64,000 bases of DNA from Vibrio agarivorans. Its GTDB lineage: Bacteria; Pseudomonadota; Gammaproteobacteria; Enterobacterales; Vibrionaceae. Below, piece by piece: positions 49,002-60,573 of the stretch. The stretch is from positions 2,948,241 through 3,012,240 of the forward strand of contig NZ_JAUFQF010000004.1 in the NCBI RefSeq assembly GCF_030409635.1, in the 5' to 3' direction. The notes beneath the pieces are model-generated. The model saw only the letters and a list, made by a program, of their open reading frames with translations, was not told where the DNA came from and made no database searches. Every line of letters starts with the position of its first letter. Within the stretch, counting starts at the first letter, position 1. The translations under genes and the position numbers were made by a program.

Positions 49002-49883
49002 ATGAGTAAAGCCACTAATCACGCAATTTTATTACTTGTTTTCGCCAACCTGCTTGCCTCGTTTTCTGACGTGTCATTGAAGGTGCTTAACGGTGAAGTA
49101 CCCACCTTCCAGTATGTCTTTATCCGTCAATTGCTCAGTGTGCTGTTGCTGTTACCGTTTTGGTTGAAACTGCCACGTGAAACCCGAATGCAAGGCGGTT
49201 GTCGAATCAACTTTCTAAGAGCTCAATTTATTCTTGTCGGCAGTGGTTGTGCCATGATTGCCATCACTCATCTAACGCTCGCAACCGCCAATGCGATGTT
49301 TTACGTTGGGCCAATTCTCATGCTGCCGCTCTCTGTTATTTTGCTTAAAGAGCGCCCGAATAAAGGCAAAATCATTGCCACGCTGATTGGCTTTTTAGGT
49401 GTGCTGATTGTATTGCGCCCAGAGCACTTTCACTGGGCTGCAATTGCTGGATTGGGCAGCGCACTTGCAATGGGCGTTGGCAATATATTAATCAAACGTC
49501 TTAGTGATGATCAGCACATCATCTCTACACTTTTTTGGACCAGTATCATGACCTTGCCTCTCGCTCTGGCGTTCGCGCTACCACAATGGGTAGAGATCGA
49601 GTGGCGGCATGTCGGTTGGATCATGGCGATCAACTTATTCGTCTTGGGTTATCACGCTCTGGTTGTGATTGCTTACAAAAAAGCCCCTGCAAGCCAAATC
49701 GCATTGGCTGAGTATTCAGGATTAGTGTTTGTCACCCTCTTTGGCGTGATGTGGTTTGATGAAATACCGGATGTCCTTACCTTGATAGGTATCGCGCTTA
49801 TTGTGGTGCCAATGATGCCGATACAGTGGAAAAAATGGCTTCGACTTCAACGCTCAGAGGCCTCACACAAGCAAGCCCTCTAA
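49002..49883 (+). CDS. DMT family (EamA) transporter
   Basis: Inner-membrane permease of 293 residues with ten hydrophobic helices in two EamA repeats (FANLLASFSDVSLKVLNG... and LGSALAMGVGNILIKRLSDD...). The drug/metabolite superfamily exports or imports small metabolites; the substrate cannot be told. The C-terminus is basic and cytoplasmic (WKKWLRLQRSEASHKQ). Single gene with a good terminator at 49906-49934. Confidence 0.9.
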   Translation: MSKATNHAILLLVFANLLASFSDVSLKVLNGEVPTFQYVFIRQLLSVLLLLPFWLKLPRETRMQGGCRINFLRAQFILVGSGCAMIAITHLTLATANAMFYVGPILMLPLSVILLKERPNKGKIIATLIGFLGVLIVLRPEHFHWAAIAGLGSALAMGVGNILIKRLSDDQHIISTLFWTSIMTLPLALAFALPQWVEIEWRHVGWIMAINLFVLGYHALVVIAYKKAPASQIALAEYSGLVFVTLFGVMWFDEIPDVLTLIGIALIVVPMMPIQWKKWLRLQRSEASHKQAL

Positions 49884-49905
49884 AAAATCAAAACTTATAA
49901 TGACG

Positions 49906-49934
49906 AAAGCCATCTCACATGAGATGGCTTTTTC
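49906..49934 (+). terminator. Terminator of the DMT permease gene
   Basis: AAAGCCATCTC and GAGATGGCTTT arms around ACAT, followed by TTC; it also bounds the convergent melB. Confidence 0.85.
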
Positions 49935-49981
49935 TTAGGACTAAATTGAAAGACTCAATAGAAGGTCTTTGGGAGAAGCTA

Positions 49982-51358
49982 TTATGCTTGCGCTGGTTGA
50001 CGCTCCACTTGAGTCTCTTTCGCTTCATAGGCTTCTTTATCGAAACCTTCATGAAGATGGTAGAAGCGCTTGTAAACAAGGCCACTGATGAGCATTAAGA
50101 TGGCTGGCACACCTACCATCATAAAGTGCAGACCCATAATCGTGCTTTCTGCTTGTTCTACGTTTGGCACATAACCCACGATAGACAGACCTACACCTAC
50201 AATGAAGCCACCTGCTGCACCTGCAAATTTCACTAGCATGGTTTGTACAGAAAAGATAACACTCTCACTGCGATGACCTGTTTTATGCTCACCGTAGTCA
50301 ACCACATCCGCTAACATAACCGTTTGTAGCGCGTTCGCGATACCAACACCAAATTTAATCGCCGCGCCCGCAACACCAATAAGCATCGCATTACCAGGTA
50401 CCATCACGCCCATGACTAAAAGTACTAGGCAAGACAGAATTGGAAAGCCACAAGCGATTAGCCATAGATTTTTACGTGGTAGTGCCGCTGCAATACGTGG
50501 GAACAAGAACACACCCGCTACTTCTGCCGCACCAGCAACCATCATGTAGACTGGGAATAGCTCAGGGTTGCCCAAAGCGTAGGAGAAATAGTAGATAGCA
50601 AAGCCACCCACAAGAAGGTTAGCAATCTGGAATGAAAGAACCGTACCGATCAGTGCTTTTAACTGGTCGTTTTTGCCAATAATGGTCAATACATCTTTAA
50701 ACGCAAACTTCTCAGCTGGCGTGTTCGTCACTGCTGCTGTCTTTTCTTTTACGTTGCGAGCAATCAAGAACGCACTCATAACAAACAAGACCGCGATCAG
50801 CATGGCCATATTGAAGAAGCCTGCACCTTGGTCTCCGTTACCCAGCTCACCAACAATATGTAGGCCGTATGTACCAGTGATAAACCAAGCAAGACTTGCG
50901 AACAGACGTGGCCATACCACAAGCTTCTCACGCTCTTCACGAGAGCTTGATAGCGCTGGGATCATTGACCAGTATGGAATATCCATAATGGTGTATGTTA
51001 GACCCCAAAGGATGTATGCCGCGGCTGCGTAGATATAAAGCGCTTTACCGTCAAACATGTGAGTGCTGAATAGACCCACAAGAACAATCGCGTTTAGTAG
51101 TGTACCAATGACAATCCATGGACGGAACTTACCAAAGCGCGAGCGAGTATTATCAACAATCACCCCCATCATTGGGTCAGTTATCGCATCAATAATACGC
51201 GCAGCTAAGAAGATGGTACCAACGAAGGCTGCAGACAAGCCTGCAACATCCGTAAAGTAGAACATGAGGAAGATATAAATTGGCGCACAAGCAAAGTCTT
51301 TACCTAATGCACCTATGCCGTAGGAGGCTTTGGTTTTTAAAGTGATATTCTCAGACAT
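49982..51358 (-). CDS. melB: MelB-type sugar:cation symporter (GPH family)
   Basis: Inner-membrane symporter of 458 residues with twelve hydrophobic helices. The N-terminus (KASYGIGALGKDFACAPIYI) and the conserved Asp residues of the cation/sugar site (AARIIDAITDPMMG; TIMDIPYWSMIP) match E. coli MelB closely. It would import melibiose or related galactosides with Na+ or H+. A LacI-family operator lies 128 bp upstream (51486-51499), and it has its own promoter since a terminator (51616-51646) ends the upstream alpha-galactosidase gene. Substrate range is inferred from the locus. Confidence 0.9.
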   Translation of the reverse strand: MSENITLKTKASYGIGALGKDFACAPIYIFLMFYFTDVAGLSAAFVGTIFLAARIIDAITDPMMGVIVDNTRSRFGKFRPWIVIGTLLNAIVLVGLFSTHMFDGKALYIYAAAAYILWGLTYTIMDIPYWSMIPALSSSREEREKLVVWPRLFASLAWFITGTYGLHIVGELGNGDQGAGFFNMAMLIAVLFVMSAFLIARNVKEKTAAVTNTPAEKFAFKDVLTIIGKNDQLKALIGTVLSFQIANLLVGGFAIYYFSYALGNPELFPVYMMVAGAAEVAGVFLFPRIAAALPRKNLWLIACGFPILSCLVLLVMGVMVPGNAMLIGVAGAAIKFGVGIANALQTVMLADVVDYGEHKTGHRSESVIFSVQTMLVKFAGAAGGFIVGVGLSIVGYVPNVEQAESTIMGLHFMMVGVPAILMLISGLVYKRFYHLHEGFDKEAYEAKETQVERQPAQA

Positions 51359-51485
51359 TTTGTTTCCTTTAGGCTTATCACTCCTCCCCTAACTAGAATG
51401 AGCAACATTGGCCTTTTTATTTATAAGTTTCGAGGCTAATGCTAATCATTGGGGGGCTCATTTACTGTGATCAAAAACCGCTTTA

Positions 51486-51499
51486 TGGAAACGTTTACA
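51486..51499. promoter_or_regulatory. LacI-family operator upstream of melB
   Basis: TGGAAACGTTTACA, preceded by TTTA. The same 18 bases (TTTATGGAAACGTTTACA) occur at 53882-53899 upstream of the alpha-galactosidase gene. The central AACGTT dyad is the LacI/GalR-family half-site pattern. Confidence 0.7.
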
Positions 51500-51615
51500 G
51501 TAAGTGTCGAAAAGTGGGATCTCAAACACAATGCTGCTAAGTTGTTATCAAACATACAATTGCAAAACAATTAGTTACTGTCGAAATTAGGAAAAATAAA
51601 TATCTCTAAAAGATC

Positions 51616-51646
51616 AAAAAAGCCGCGAGCATAATATGCTTGCGGC
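51616..51646 (-). terminator. Terminator of the alpha-galactosidase gene
   Basis: Minus-strand GCCGCAAGCAT and ATGCTCGCGGC arms followed by TTTTTT, 42 bp beyond the stop codon. Confidence 0.85.
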
Positions 51647-51687
51647 AAGGGTACTTAGGGCTAAATACGAAAAGGTTTACAAGACGA

Positions 51688-53805
51688 TTAGTTGATTTTT
51701 TCTAGCTTCACTAACAGTGCAGTTTCAGCATCCAATACCGGCATCGTTAGGCCGATATCTTGACACCACTGCCCACTCAGTTGACACCCATCAACCGTCC
51801 AAGGTGGTTGATAATTAACAATGTCGTGATAATTCTTCGGTTGGTCAATGACCGTCACCTGATAGAGTGTATCTGGATCCAATCCCGGAATTCTTAAATG
51901 GCCACTCAACGCATTGGTAGGCATTGCAAGCTGGGCGATCAATACCACCGCTTGAGACTTATCTTGTGAGACAACTGCCTGAATCTGGTGCGCTGAATCA
52001 TCGGTTGGAATGCGCCAAGAATCACCGGTGTGCAATAAGCTTCGTAGAGACTTATGCAGTTCTACATAGTGCTCAAAGCCTTGCTTTTCTTCGTCAGTCT
52101 CTCTCACTGGGTCGAGCTCAATACCCATATGACCAAACAAGGCTGTCAGACCACGAAACTCAATACTATGGCGGCGACGAGTACTGTGACAATGGCTTGC
52201 GCCAATATGACTACCCATCACTTCTGGCGGGAAGAAATAGCTCATCCCACGCTGAATCGTTTGACGCTCTAGAGCATCATTATTGTCTGAAGCCCAGAAT
52301 CGATGGGTACGCTTTAGTACTTCGTAATCAATACGACCACCACCTGCTGAACAAGATTCGATCTCAACATTTGGGTGATTAAGTCGTACTCGATCTACCA
52401 GTTCGTAATAACGTTCAACCTGAGCATGGCCGGATGCTCTTCCTTCGTGTCCAGGCTGTACCACTTCTCGGTTCATGTCCCACTTAATGTAGTCAATATT
52501 ATATGTCGACAAGAAGTGGTCAAGACGCTGATATAAGAACTCAAACGCTTCTGGTTGACTCAAATCAATCACATACTGGTTACGCCCTGTTGGTTGATCG
52601 TAACCTTTGACCTCCAGCAACCAATCTGGATGGGCGCGATAGAGATCGGAGTTTTTGTTAATCATCTCAGGCTCAAACCACAAGCCGAACTCCATCCCTA
52701 ATTCATTGACATGGTTAACGATAGGCTCTAATCCATCGGGGTATTTAGTTTCATCTAAAAACCAGTCCCCCAATGCTGCTTTGTCGCCATCACGGCCTTT
52801 AAACCAGCCGTCATCGATAATGAAACGTTCTACACCCATTTGTGCCGATTGTGTCGCCATCTGCATGATGTAGTCGGGATCATGGTCAAAATAGATACCT
52901 TCCCATGTATTCAAATGAATGGGGCGAAGCTTTTCAGAAAATTCTGAGGGTAATATCGAAGCTCGAACATGTTGGTGGAAGTGATGGCTCATCTCATTCA
53001 AACCCTGTCCACTGTAGGTTGCATACAACCAAGGCGTTGATAACGATGCCCCCTCTTCCAGCTCGATTTCTCCAGGTAAGTAGATTGCCTCACCCTGCAT
53101 CACGCGTCGACCATCGGCTTTCACATCGATACGCATACGATGGTTGCCACTCCAAGCCAGGTGGAAGCCGAACACATCGCCAGACAACTCATCAAAGTTC
53201 GCGGTGCCTGCTACGAATGCAGGATAGTGCTCATGCGAAGTGCGCCCGCGACGATTCTCTTGCTGATAACCACCATGCTTTAACGTTTGACGGCTTGTTT
53301 GAAATTCATACACCCAACGTCCGTGGTAAGTCATCAGTTCACTCACGCGCCCTGGCAAGGGTAACGTATTAGCTAGACGCGCCACCTGATAAGCACCTCT
53401 CCCAATATTACGCAGGGTTTGACGCGTTTTAATCACATCGTGTTGATCAAGATAAAGCTCACTGATGATCTCTAAGCCAGCCAGAGTGTCTTCACAGTAA
53501 AACTTGAGCCCGAATTCGCTTTGCTCAACCTTAGCAACCTTCATTACTGGGGCCCAATCTTGGCCGGCGCGATGCCCCTCAAGAGCTGGGCTGCCAAATG
53601 ACCCTCGACCCAACTCAGGTGTCAACGTCACCGGCACATCAACGTCTAAACGACCATAAGGGACAGGTCGATGTAGCGCTTGACGCGCGGTGGAGAGATC
53701 ACCATTAAAAGGCTGCCCCCAGTGAAGAATTTCGGCGTACTCGCCTACTTCAACAATCAGTTGAGTTTTATTACCGGTCAGTGAATAGAGAACTTTATCA
53801 GTCAT
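51688..53805 (-). CDS. Alpha-galactosidase, GH36 family
   Basis: Cytoplasmic glycosidase of 705 residues releasing galactose from melibiose or raffinose-type sugars. The start at 53805 (MTDKVLYSLTGNKTQLIVEV) has AGGTG upstream; the longer frame from 53880 would cover the operator. N-terminal beta-sandwich, central barrel with nucleophile Asp443 in KWDMNRE, and the acid/base motif SDNNDALER near 507. FIIDDGWF and LWFEPEMI are further GH36 landmarks. No signal peptide. A LacI-family operator (53886-53899) overlaps its upstream region. It is unrelated to E. coli MelA, which is a GH4 enzyme, so that symbol is not used. Confidence 0.94.
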   Translation of the reverse strand: MTDKVLYSLTGNKTQLIVEVGEYAEILHWGQPFNGDLSTARQALHRPVPYGRLDVDVPVTLTPELGRGSFGSPALEGHRAGQDWAPVMKVAKVEQSEFGLKFYCEDTLAGLEIISELYLDQHDVIKTRQTLRNIGRGAYQVARLANTLPLPGRVSELMTYHGRWVYEFQTSRQTLKHGGYQQENRRGRTSHEHYPAFVAGTANFDELSGDVFGFHLAWSGNHRMRIDVKADGRRVMQGEAIYLPGEIELEEGASLSTPWLYATYSGQGLNEMSHHFHQHVRASILPSEFSEKLRPIHLNTWEGIYFDHDPDYIMQMATQSAQMGVERFIIDDGWFKGRDGDKAALGDWFLDETKYPDGLEPIVNHVNELGMEFGLWFEPEMINKNSDLYRAHPDWLLEVKGYDQPTGRNQYVIDLSQPEAFEFLYQRLDHFLSTYNIDYIKWDMNREVVQPGHEGRASGHAQVERYYELVDRVRLNHPNVEIESCSAGGGRIDYEVLKRTHRFWASDNNDALERQTIQRGMSYFFPPEVMGSHIGASHCHSTRRRHSIEFRGLTALFGHMGIELDPVRETDEEKQGFEHYVELHKSLRSLLHTGDSWRIPTDDSAHQIQAVVSQDKSQAVVLIAQLAMPTNALSGHLRIPGLDPDTLYQVTVIDQPKNYHDIVNYQPPWTVDGCQLSGQWCQDIGLTMPVLDAETALLVKLEKIN

Positions 53806-53885
53806 AACTGCACACCTAGTGTCATTCGTTTTGTGCAGCATATTAAACAGTTTCTCTTGATTGTCTGTGAGCCAAAGCAAATTTA

Positions 53886-53899
53886 TGGAAACGTTTACA
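53886..53899. promoter_or_regulatory. LacI-family operator upstream of the alpha-galactosidase gene
   Basis: TGGAAACGTTTACA, identical to the melB operator including four flanking bases. It lies 81 bp upstream of the start codon. Confidence 0.7.
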
Positions 53900-54216
53900 A
53901 TCTCACATCACGCTTCTGTCATTGTGACAAATTAAGACTCTTATTATCAATTTGGCCGAACTGTTCAACGCAATATCGCATACTTACCCACCTATTTATC
54001 AATCAGATAAATAATTTTTACCGTTTGATGCACGATAACGTGAGTTCGCCCCTTGCACGCCTCACCTTACACTCGTAAGGTAAAGTCTTTGAGATTCCAT
54101 CTACCGGTATTTATGCCAGTAATGGTTTGAAGCGTCTCCGTTGGGTCCTAACTTAATTCCAACGAGATAATAGAATGATAGTAAGTCATTGTATTGCCTT
54201 CTCTTGTCTCACAGAC

Positions 54217-54242
54217 CCAGTGTTATCTAGCACTGGGTTATT
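54217..54242 (+). terminator. Terminator-like hairpin inside the control region
   Basis: ACCCAGTG pairs with CACTGGGT around a TTATCTAG loop, followed by TATTCTTATCT. It has no obvious gene before it, which hints at a short RNA or an attenuated leader. Confidence 0.45.
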
Positions 54243-54338
54243 CTTATCTACTATTCATACTTACCACACCCTTATCTAAACGCTTACATCCAATAAGCCA
54301 CATATAAAGTGCAAAAATTAGCCAAACTTAGTTAATTA

Positions 54339-54354
54339 CTCGATCTAAATCACA
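54339..54354 (+). promoter_or_regulatory. CRP-like site upstream of the porin gene
   Basis: CTCGATCTAAATCACA: the right half TCACA and the core GATCTAAATCACA match the CRP consensus, the left half is weak. Catabolite control would suit a sugar locus. Confidence 0.4.
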
Positions 54355-54402
54355 ATATCTAGCGATATACAGTTCCATTGAGCCAAAATGCCAACCTCGT
54401 CA

Positions 54403-54416
54403 TGAAAACGTTTCCA
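54403..54416. promoter_or_regulatory. LacI-family operator upstream of the porin gene
   Basis: TGAAAACGTTTCCA; its complement TGGAAACGTTTTCA differs from the other two operators at one base. It lies 80 bp before the porin start codon. Confidence 0.65.
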
Positions 54417-54495
54417 TTAAATCATTACACTTGCCCTCGAGTTAGGACTCAACACAAAAAAATAAAATCCAATAACCGTCATATGGAGACGATTC

Positions 54496-55755
54496 ATGAA
54501 ACAAAATGCGCTTGTTAGAGCGCTTGGGCTTTCCCTCGCCCTTGCGCCAATGGCTGGACTAGCAGCAGTGGACAACATCACCTACTTTGGTTACGCCAAA
54601 TGGGGCAACATTTACACCGATAACAAAGACCACAATGATGGCAAAGGCGAACGCAATGATGTCATTCGCGCAGGTGAAGGTTACGGTAACTACCGTTTAG
54701 GTAACGAGATGAACTGGTGGGAAGCGGGTCTAAAAGCCGATGTTTGGCGTGATAACGATGCCTATTTCGATACCACTTTATATCTTGGCAGTGGTGAAAG
54801 TTGGGGTGACGTGAGTATTATTCAGATGTGGTCTGCAGGTCACGGCCTGATTGACGGACAACCGAACGCAAAGCTATGGGCTGGTGAGCGCTTTTATCGC
54901 CGTCATGAAGTTCACATGATTGATATTAAATACTGGGATACTTCTAGCACCGGTATTGGTGTCGAAGACTGGGACTTAGGCTTTGGTAATGGTCACTTTG
55001 CATGGATGGCGCCAGACTCAAGTGCTGATGGACGCAGCCTGCACAATATCGATGCGCGTATCAGTGATATCGCCCTTAGTGACAGTGCAGATCTCACCCT
55101 AGGTCTTAACTATGTGGCGGCACACAACTCTAGCTACGATGACAGCAACATCACCACCTCTGGCGCCATGCTCTCTGCCCTATACCGCCAAGCGTGGGAA
55201 TACGGCTCAAACACTTTTGCGTTCCAGTACGGTACAGACGCGCTTGCGGGTGGCTTAATGAGTGCTGAAGGCGGTTCAAACCGCAAGTACAGCACTGGTG
55301 TTGAGCATGATGGTTACAGCTGGCGTGTATTTAACCACGGTGATCTGAATGTCAACGAAGACTTCCAAGTAATGTATTCCATTGCTTACCAAGATAAAAA
55401 CCTAGACAACAATGAAGGTGAAAAGTGGTTCAGTGTCGGCGCACGTCCGCAGTACAGCTGGAACAATTACATGGCAACCGCACTGGAAGTCGGTTATGAA
55501 ACCGTCGATGCACAAAATGGCGATGGCACGAACGACATGTACAAAGTGACATTGTCGCAAATGTTCCAAGCGGGCAAAGGGGTTTGGGCGCGTCCATCAT
55601 TACGCCTGTTCGTCACTTACTCTGAGCGTAACGACGAATGGCAGCGCACCCGCAACGCCGATGGAAGCTACGACCCATACGGACAAACAATGGGTGTGAG
55701 CAAAGCCAATGTCGACGAAGTAACCTTCGGCTTTAACGTAGAAACTTGGTGGTAA
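54496..55755 (+). CDS. LamB-type carbohydrate porin
   Basis: Outer-membrane sugar channel of 419 residues, maltoporin/ScrY family. A signal peptide (ALGLSLALAPMAGLAAVDN) precedes FGYAKWGNIY, the family entry strand; LWAGERFYRRHEVHMIDIKY with its aromatic and basic residues is the greasy-slide/constriction region of LamB. The C-terminus ends in an aromatic strand (FGFNVETWW); a terminal Trp is the LamB-type assembly signal. Given its neighbours and operator, the likely substrates are galactosides such as melibiose or lactose, not maltodextrin; inferred. Start of the porin - MalM-like - lacZ unit. Confidence 0.9.
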   Translation: MKQNALVRALGLSLALAPMAGLAAVDNITYFGYAKWGNIYTDNKDHNDGKGERNDVIRAGEGYGNYRLGNEMNWWEAGLKADVWRDNDAYFDTTLYLGSGESWGDVSIIQMWSAGHGLIDGQPNAKLWAGERFYRRHEVHMIDIKYWDTSSTGIGVEDWDLGFGNGHFAWMAPDSSADGRSLHNIDARISDIALSDSADLTLGLNYVAAHNSSYDDSNITTSGAMLSALYRQAWEYGSNTFAFQYGTDALAGGLMSAEGGSNRKYSTGVEHDGYSWRVFNHGDLNVNEDFQVMYSIAYQDKNLDNNEGEKWFSVGARPQYSWNNYMATALEVGYETVDAQNGDGTNDMYKVTLSQMFQAGKGVWARPSLRLFVTYSERNDEWQRTRNADGSYDPYGQTMGVSKANVDEVTFGFNVETWW

Positions 55756-55785
55756 TCCTACCCCGACCTAAATCCTGTAGAAAAT

Positions 55786-55803
55786 GAGGGTGCGCGCACC
55801 CTC
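55786..55803 (+). repeat. Palindrome between porin and MalM-like genes
   Basis: GAGGGTGCGCGCACCCTC, a perfect 18-bp palindrome 30 bp after the porin stop, without a T-run. It could fold as an RNA stem that protects the porin message while lowering downstream expression, as intergenic stems do between lamB and malM in E. coli. Confidence 0.55.
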
Positions 55804-55821
55804 TACCAAAAGGAACCTCAG

Positions 55822-56709
55822 ATGAACGTGAATACTCTCTTAATGGCGGCACTTTCAATCGCGCTGACTGGATGCAGCACTGCACCAGAACCTCATGATT
55901 TAATGACCACTAGCGTATCGTGTTGCAAGGATATTCACTCGGTTAACAAGACCACGCTGACGGTTCCTTTTCATCAAGAAGTGATACTGAACTCACAAAC
56001 GCAACACATCCCGTTGTCTATGCTGAACAAGACTTCGGCAACCAACACAGATGCATTAGTTCCAGTCGTGGTATATGAGCTACCGAGTTCTTTGCAGAAT
56101 CCGCAATCAGAAATGTTCTCCATCCTGCTGCGCAGCTATGTCAAGCACGATCAGGCGTTTGCTGCAAAGATGATCTTTATGGACTCTGACTGGCAAATCA
56201 TTAACCAGTTCAGTGTAGAGGAGTTTGACTACCACTCAACTAGCCTCAAGGGACTAGAGCGAGTTGAACAAGTCATCACCCTTTCGTCGAATAATTTGAA
56301 CGCGAGGTTTATGGTGGTGACAACCGACACCGAATTATTAGGGCATACACTCACACGTAAGCACCCAGAAGAAGTGTATGCCGAGCAAAACAATATCATT
56401 GGACAAAAACACCTGCCCCTAACAGCACAATATAGCAACACGGGCAGAGTCGATATCACCACCAGCAAGTTTTCTAACAGTGCACTGCTGTCGATGCTTG
56501 CCGAATTTACCGGCACGAAGACACAAGATGCCGATAAGGCTCCAACATCAACAAACGATGTCAACAAGCCTTGGACGCACTATCAAGCCCGCATAGACCA
56601 AGCGCTAGCCAATGGTGAACTCTCTAAAGCGGCCAATATGACACAAGAGGCGGGCGAAGCCGGCCACACACAAGCAAAAGATTATTTATTACAACAGCTC
56701 GCAGAATAG
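55822..56709 (+). CDS. MalM-like periplasmic lipoprotein
   Basis: Product of 295 residues. The lipobox is visible (MAALSIALTGCS). The layout follows MalM of maltose operons: a CCKDI motif soon after the lipobox, a central domain of beta character, and a helical C-terminus (AGEAGHTQAKDYLLQQLAE). MalM is a periplasmic protein of unclear role that pairs with LamB; here it pairs with a galactoside porin. AAGGA stands seven bases from the ATG. It is likely co-transcribed with the porin and lacZ. Confidence 0.8.
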   Translation: MNVNTLLMAALSIALTGCSTAPEPHDLMTTSVSCCKDIHSVNKTTLTVPFHQEVILNSQTQHIPLSMLNKTSATNTDALVPVVVYELPSSLQNPQSEMFSILLRSYVKHDQAFAAKMIFMDSDWQIINQFSVEEFDYHSTSLKGLERVEQVITLSSNNLNARFMVVTTDTELLGHTLTRKHPEEVYAEQNNIIGQKHLPLTAQYSNTGRVDITTSKFSNSALLSMLAEFTGTKTQDADKAPTSTNDVNKPWTHYQARIDQALANGELSKAANMTQEAGEAGHTQAKDYLLQQLAE

Positions 56710-56737
56710 TCTCGTTTGATTACAACAGAAATACTGA

Positions 56738-59845
<3,108 letters not shown>

Positions 59846-59963
59846 CGAACGCCCTTCTCCTGATGATCCCCAAGCTAAAGGAGTATACAGTAAAAATCGT
59901 GTCTATTTGCGAGTGAGTGAGTGGAAGACCATTACTGACAATGCTCTTCCCATAGGTGACAAA

Positions 59964-59992
59964 CGTACACACTATGTATAATAGTGTGTACG
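59964..59992. repeat. 12-bp perfect inverted repeat, candidate recombination core site
   Basis: CGTACACACTAT (59964-59975) and ATAGTGTGTACG (59981-59992) flank the 5 bases GTATA. Read as 11-bp arms with a 7-bp centre (TGTATAA), it has the shape of a tyrosine-recombinase core site; the TGTATA centre also occurs in dif-type sites. There is no T-run, so it is a poor terminator. It lies 119 bp after lacZ and 51 bp before the end of the AbiV operon, exactly at the suspected island edge. Assignment is inferred. Confidence 0.45.
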
Positions 59993-60042
59993 CACTTCAA
60001 TCCCTCAAGGATTAAAGAGCCGATAACATTTCACACTTTCTA

Positions 60043-60573
60043 TTAATCTGTGGTGACTGAATAGTCACCTTTCCCCTCGTTGTAATCATAATGAATCTCA
60101 GTAGGGTAATCTTCAGATGCAATTTCAAGTATTTCGATAATGGTAGTAACTGGGATTTTATATACATATTTATGGCGCTCAAAATCAGAGCAAGTATAGA
60201 CGCCTCCCCAGTTGCGATCTTTATCTCTGTAGGCATACAAAGCACTGCCATGTACTAATTGGTTTGCAATAAACTGGACTGTCTTTGTAAGCTTATCTTC
60301 TTTAGATAGGTCATACAGTTCATCAATGTCCCAGAAGTTCAAGCTATTGACAGGTTTGATACATTTAGAACCGTAGACATTAAATTGTTTACTCGTTGTG
60401 CGCGAGGAAAGCTTATTTGCTTCAGTAAGCTTTCGAACCATAAATAACGATATAATTACATCTTTTTCGAAGTTGACTTGCCGCTTCTCGGTATATCTTA
60501 GCGGTTTAGAAACGGGTTTAAACCTTCTGGCATAAGCAGCTAAGTCTTCCTTCCAGTAACGAGACTCAATCAC
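60043..60573 (-). CDS. Unrecognised partner protein of the AbiV-family gene
   Basis: Product of about 176 residues. I set the start at the GTG at 60573, which overlaps the abiV stop as GTGA, a clear coupling signal; another GTG at 60588 would add five residues. The text begins with a charged stretch (ESRYWKEDLAAYARRFKP), then a hydrophobic-basic helix (DVIISLFMVRKLTEANKLSS), and ends with an acidic tail. No signal peptide or membrane segment. I recognise no domain. The gene is visibly AT-richer than lacZ (for example 18 G or C among the 60 bases 60121-60180). Its close pairing with AbiV suggests a defence partner, toxin modulator or sensor; unproven. Confidence 0.7.
   Translation of the reverse strand: MIESRYWKEDLAAYARRFKPVSKPLRYTEKRQVNFEKDVIISLFMVRKLTEANKLSSRTTSKQFNVYGSKCIKPVNSLNFWDIDELYDLSKEDKLTKTVQFIANQLVHGSALYAYRDKDRNWGGVYTCSDFERHKYVYKIPVTTIIEILEIASEDYPTEIHYDYNEGKGDYSVTTD

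Larger units (their letters stand above)
51359..51687. other. Spacer between alpha-galactosidase gene and melB
   Basis: No gene seen in 329 bp. It holds the terminator of the alpha-galactosidase gene (51616-51646) and the operator of melB (51486-51499), so the two minus-strand genes are separately transcribed. Confidence 0.6.
53806..54495. other. 690-bp divergent control region of the galactoside locus
   Basis: No convincing gene. It contains two LacI-family operators (53886-53899, 54403-54416), a CRP-like site (54339-54354), a dyad ACCTTAC-ACTC-GTAAGGT (54064-54081) and a terminator-like hairpin (54217-54242). The last two might bracket an untranslated RNA of about 150 nt. Confidence 0.55.

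Noticed and set aside
51688..53805. Naming the alpha-galactosidase melA
   Set aside because: The catalytic motifs are GH36 (KWDMNR, SDxxDxxxR), whereas E. coli MelA is a GH4 NAD-dependent enzyme.
54064..54081. MerR-family promoter site
   Set aside because: The dyad looks right, but the best -10 (TAAGGT or TAAAGT) is poor and the spacing is not 19 bp; no MerR gene is near.
60052..60069. GGTGACT-GAAT-AGTCACC inverted repeat as an operator or terminator
   Set aside because: It falls inside the 3' coding end of the AbiV partner gene and lacks a T-run; a 7-bp dyad can arise by chance.
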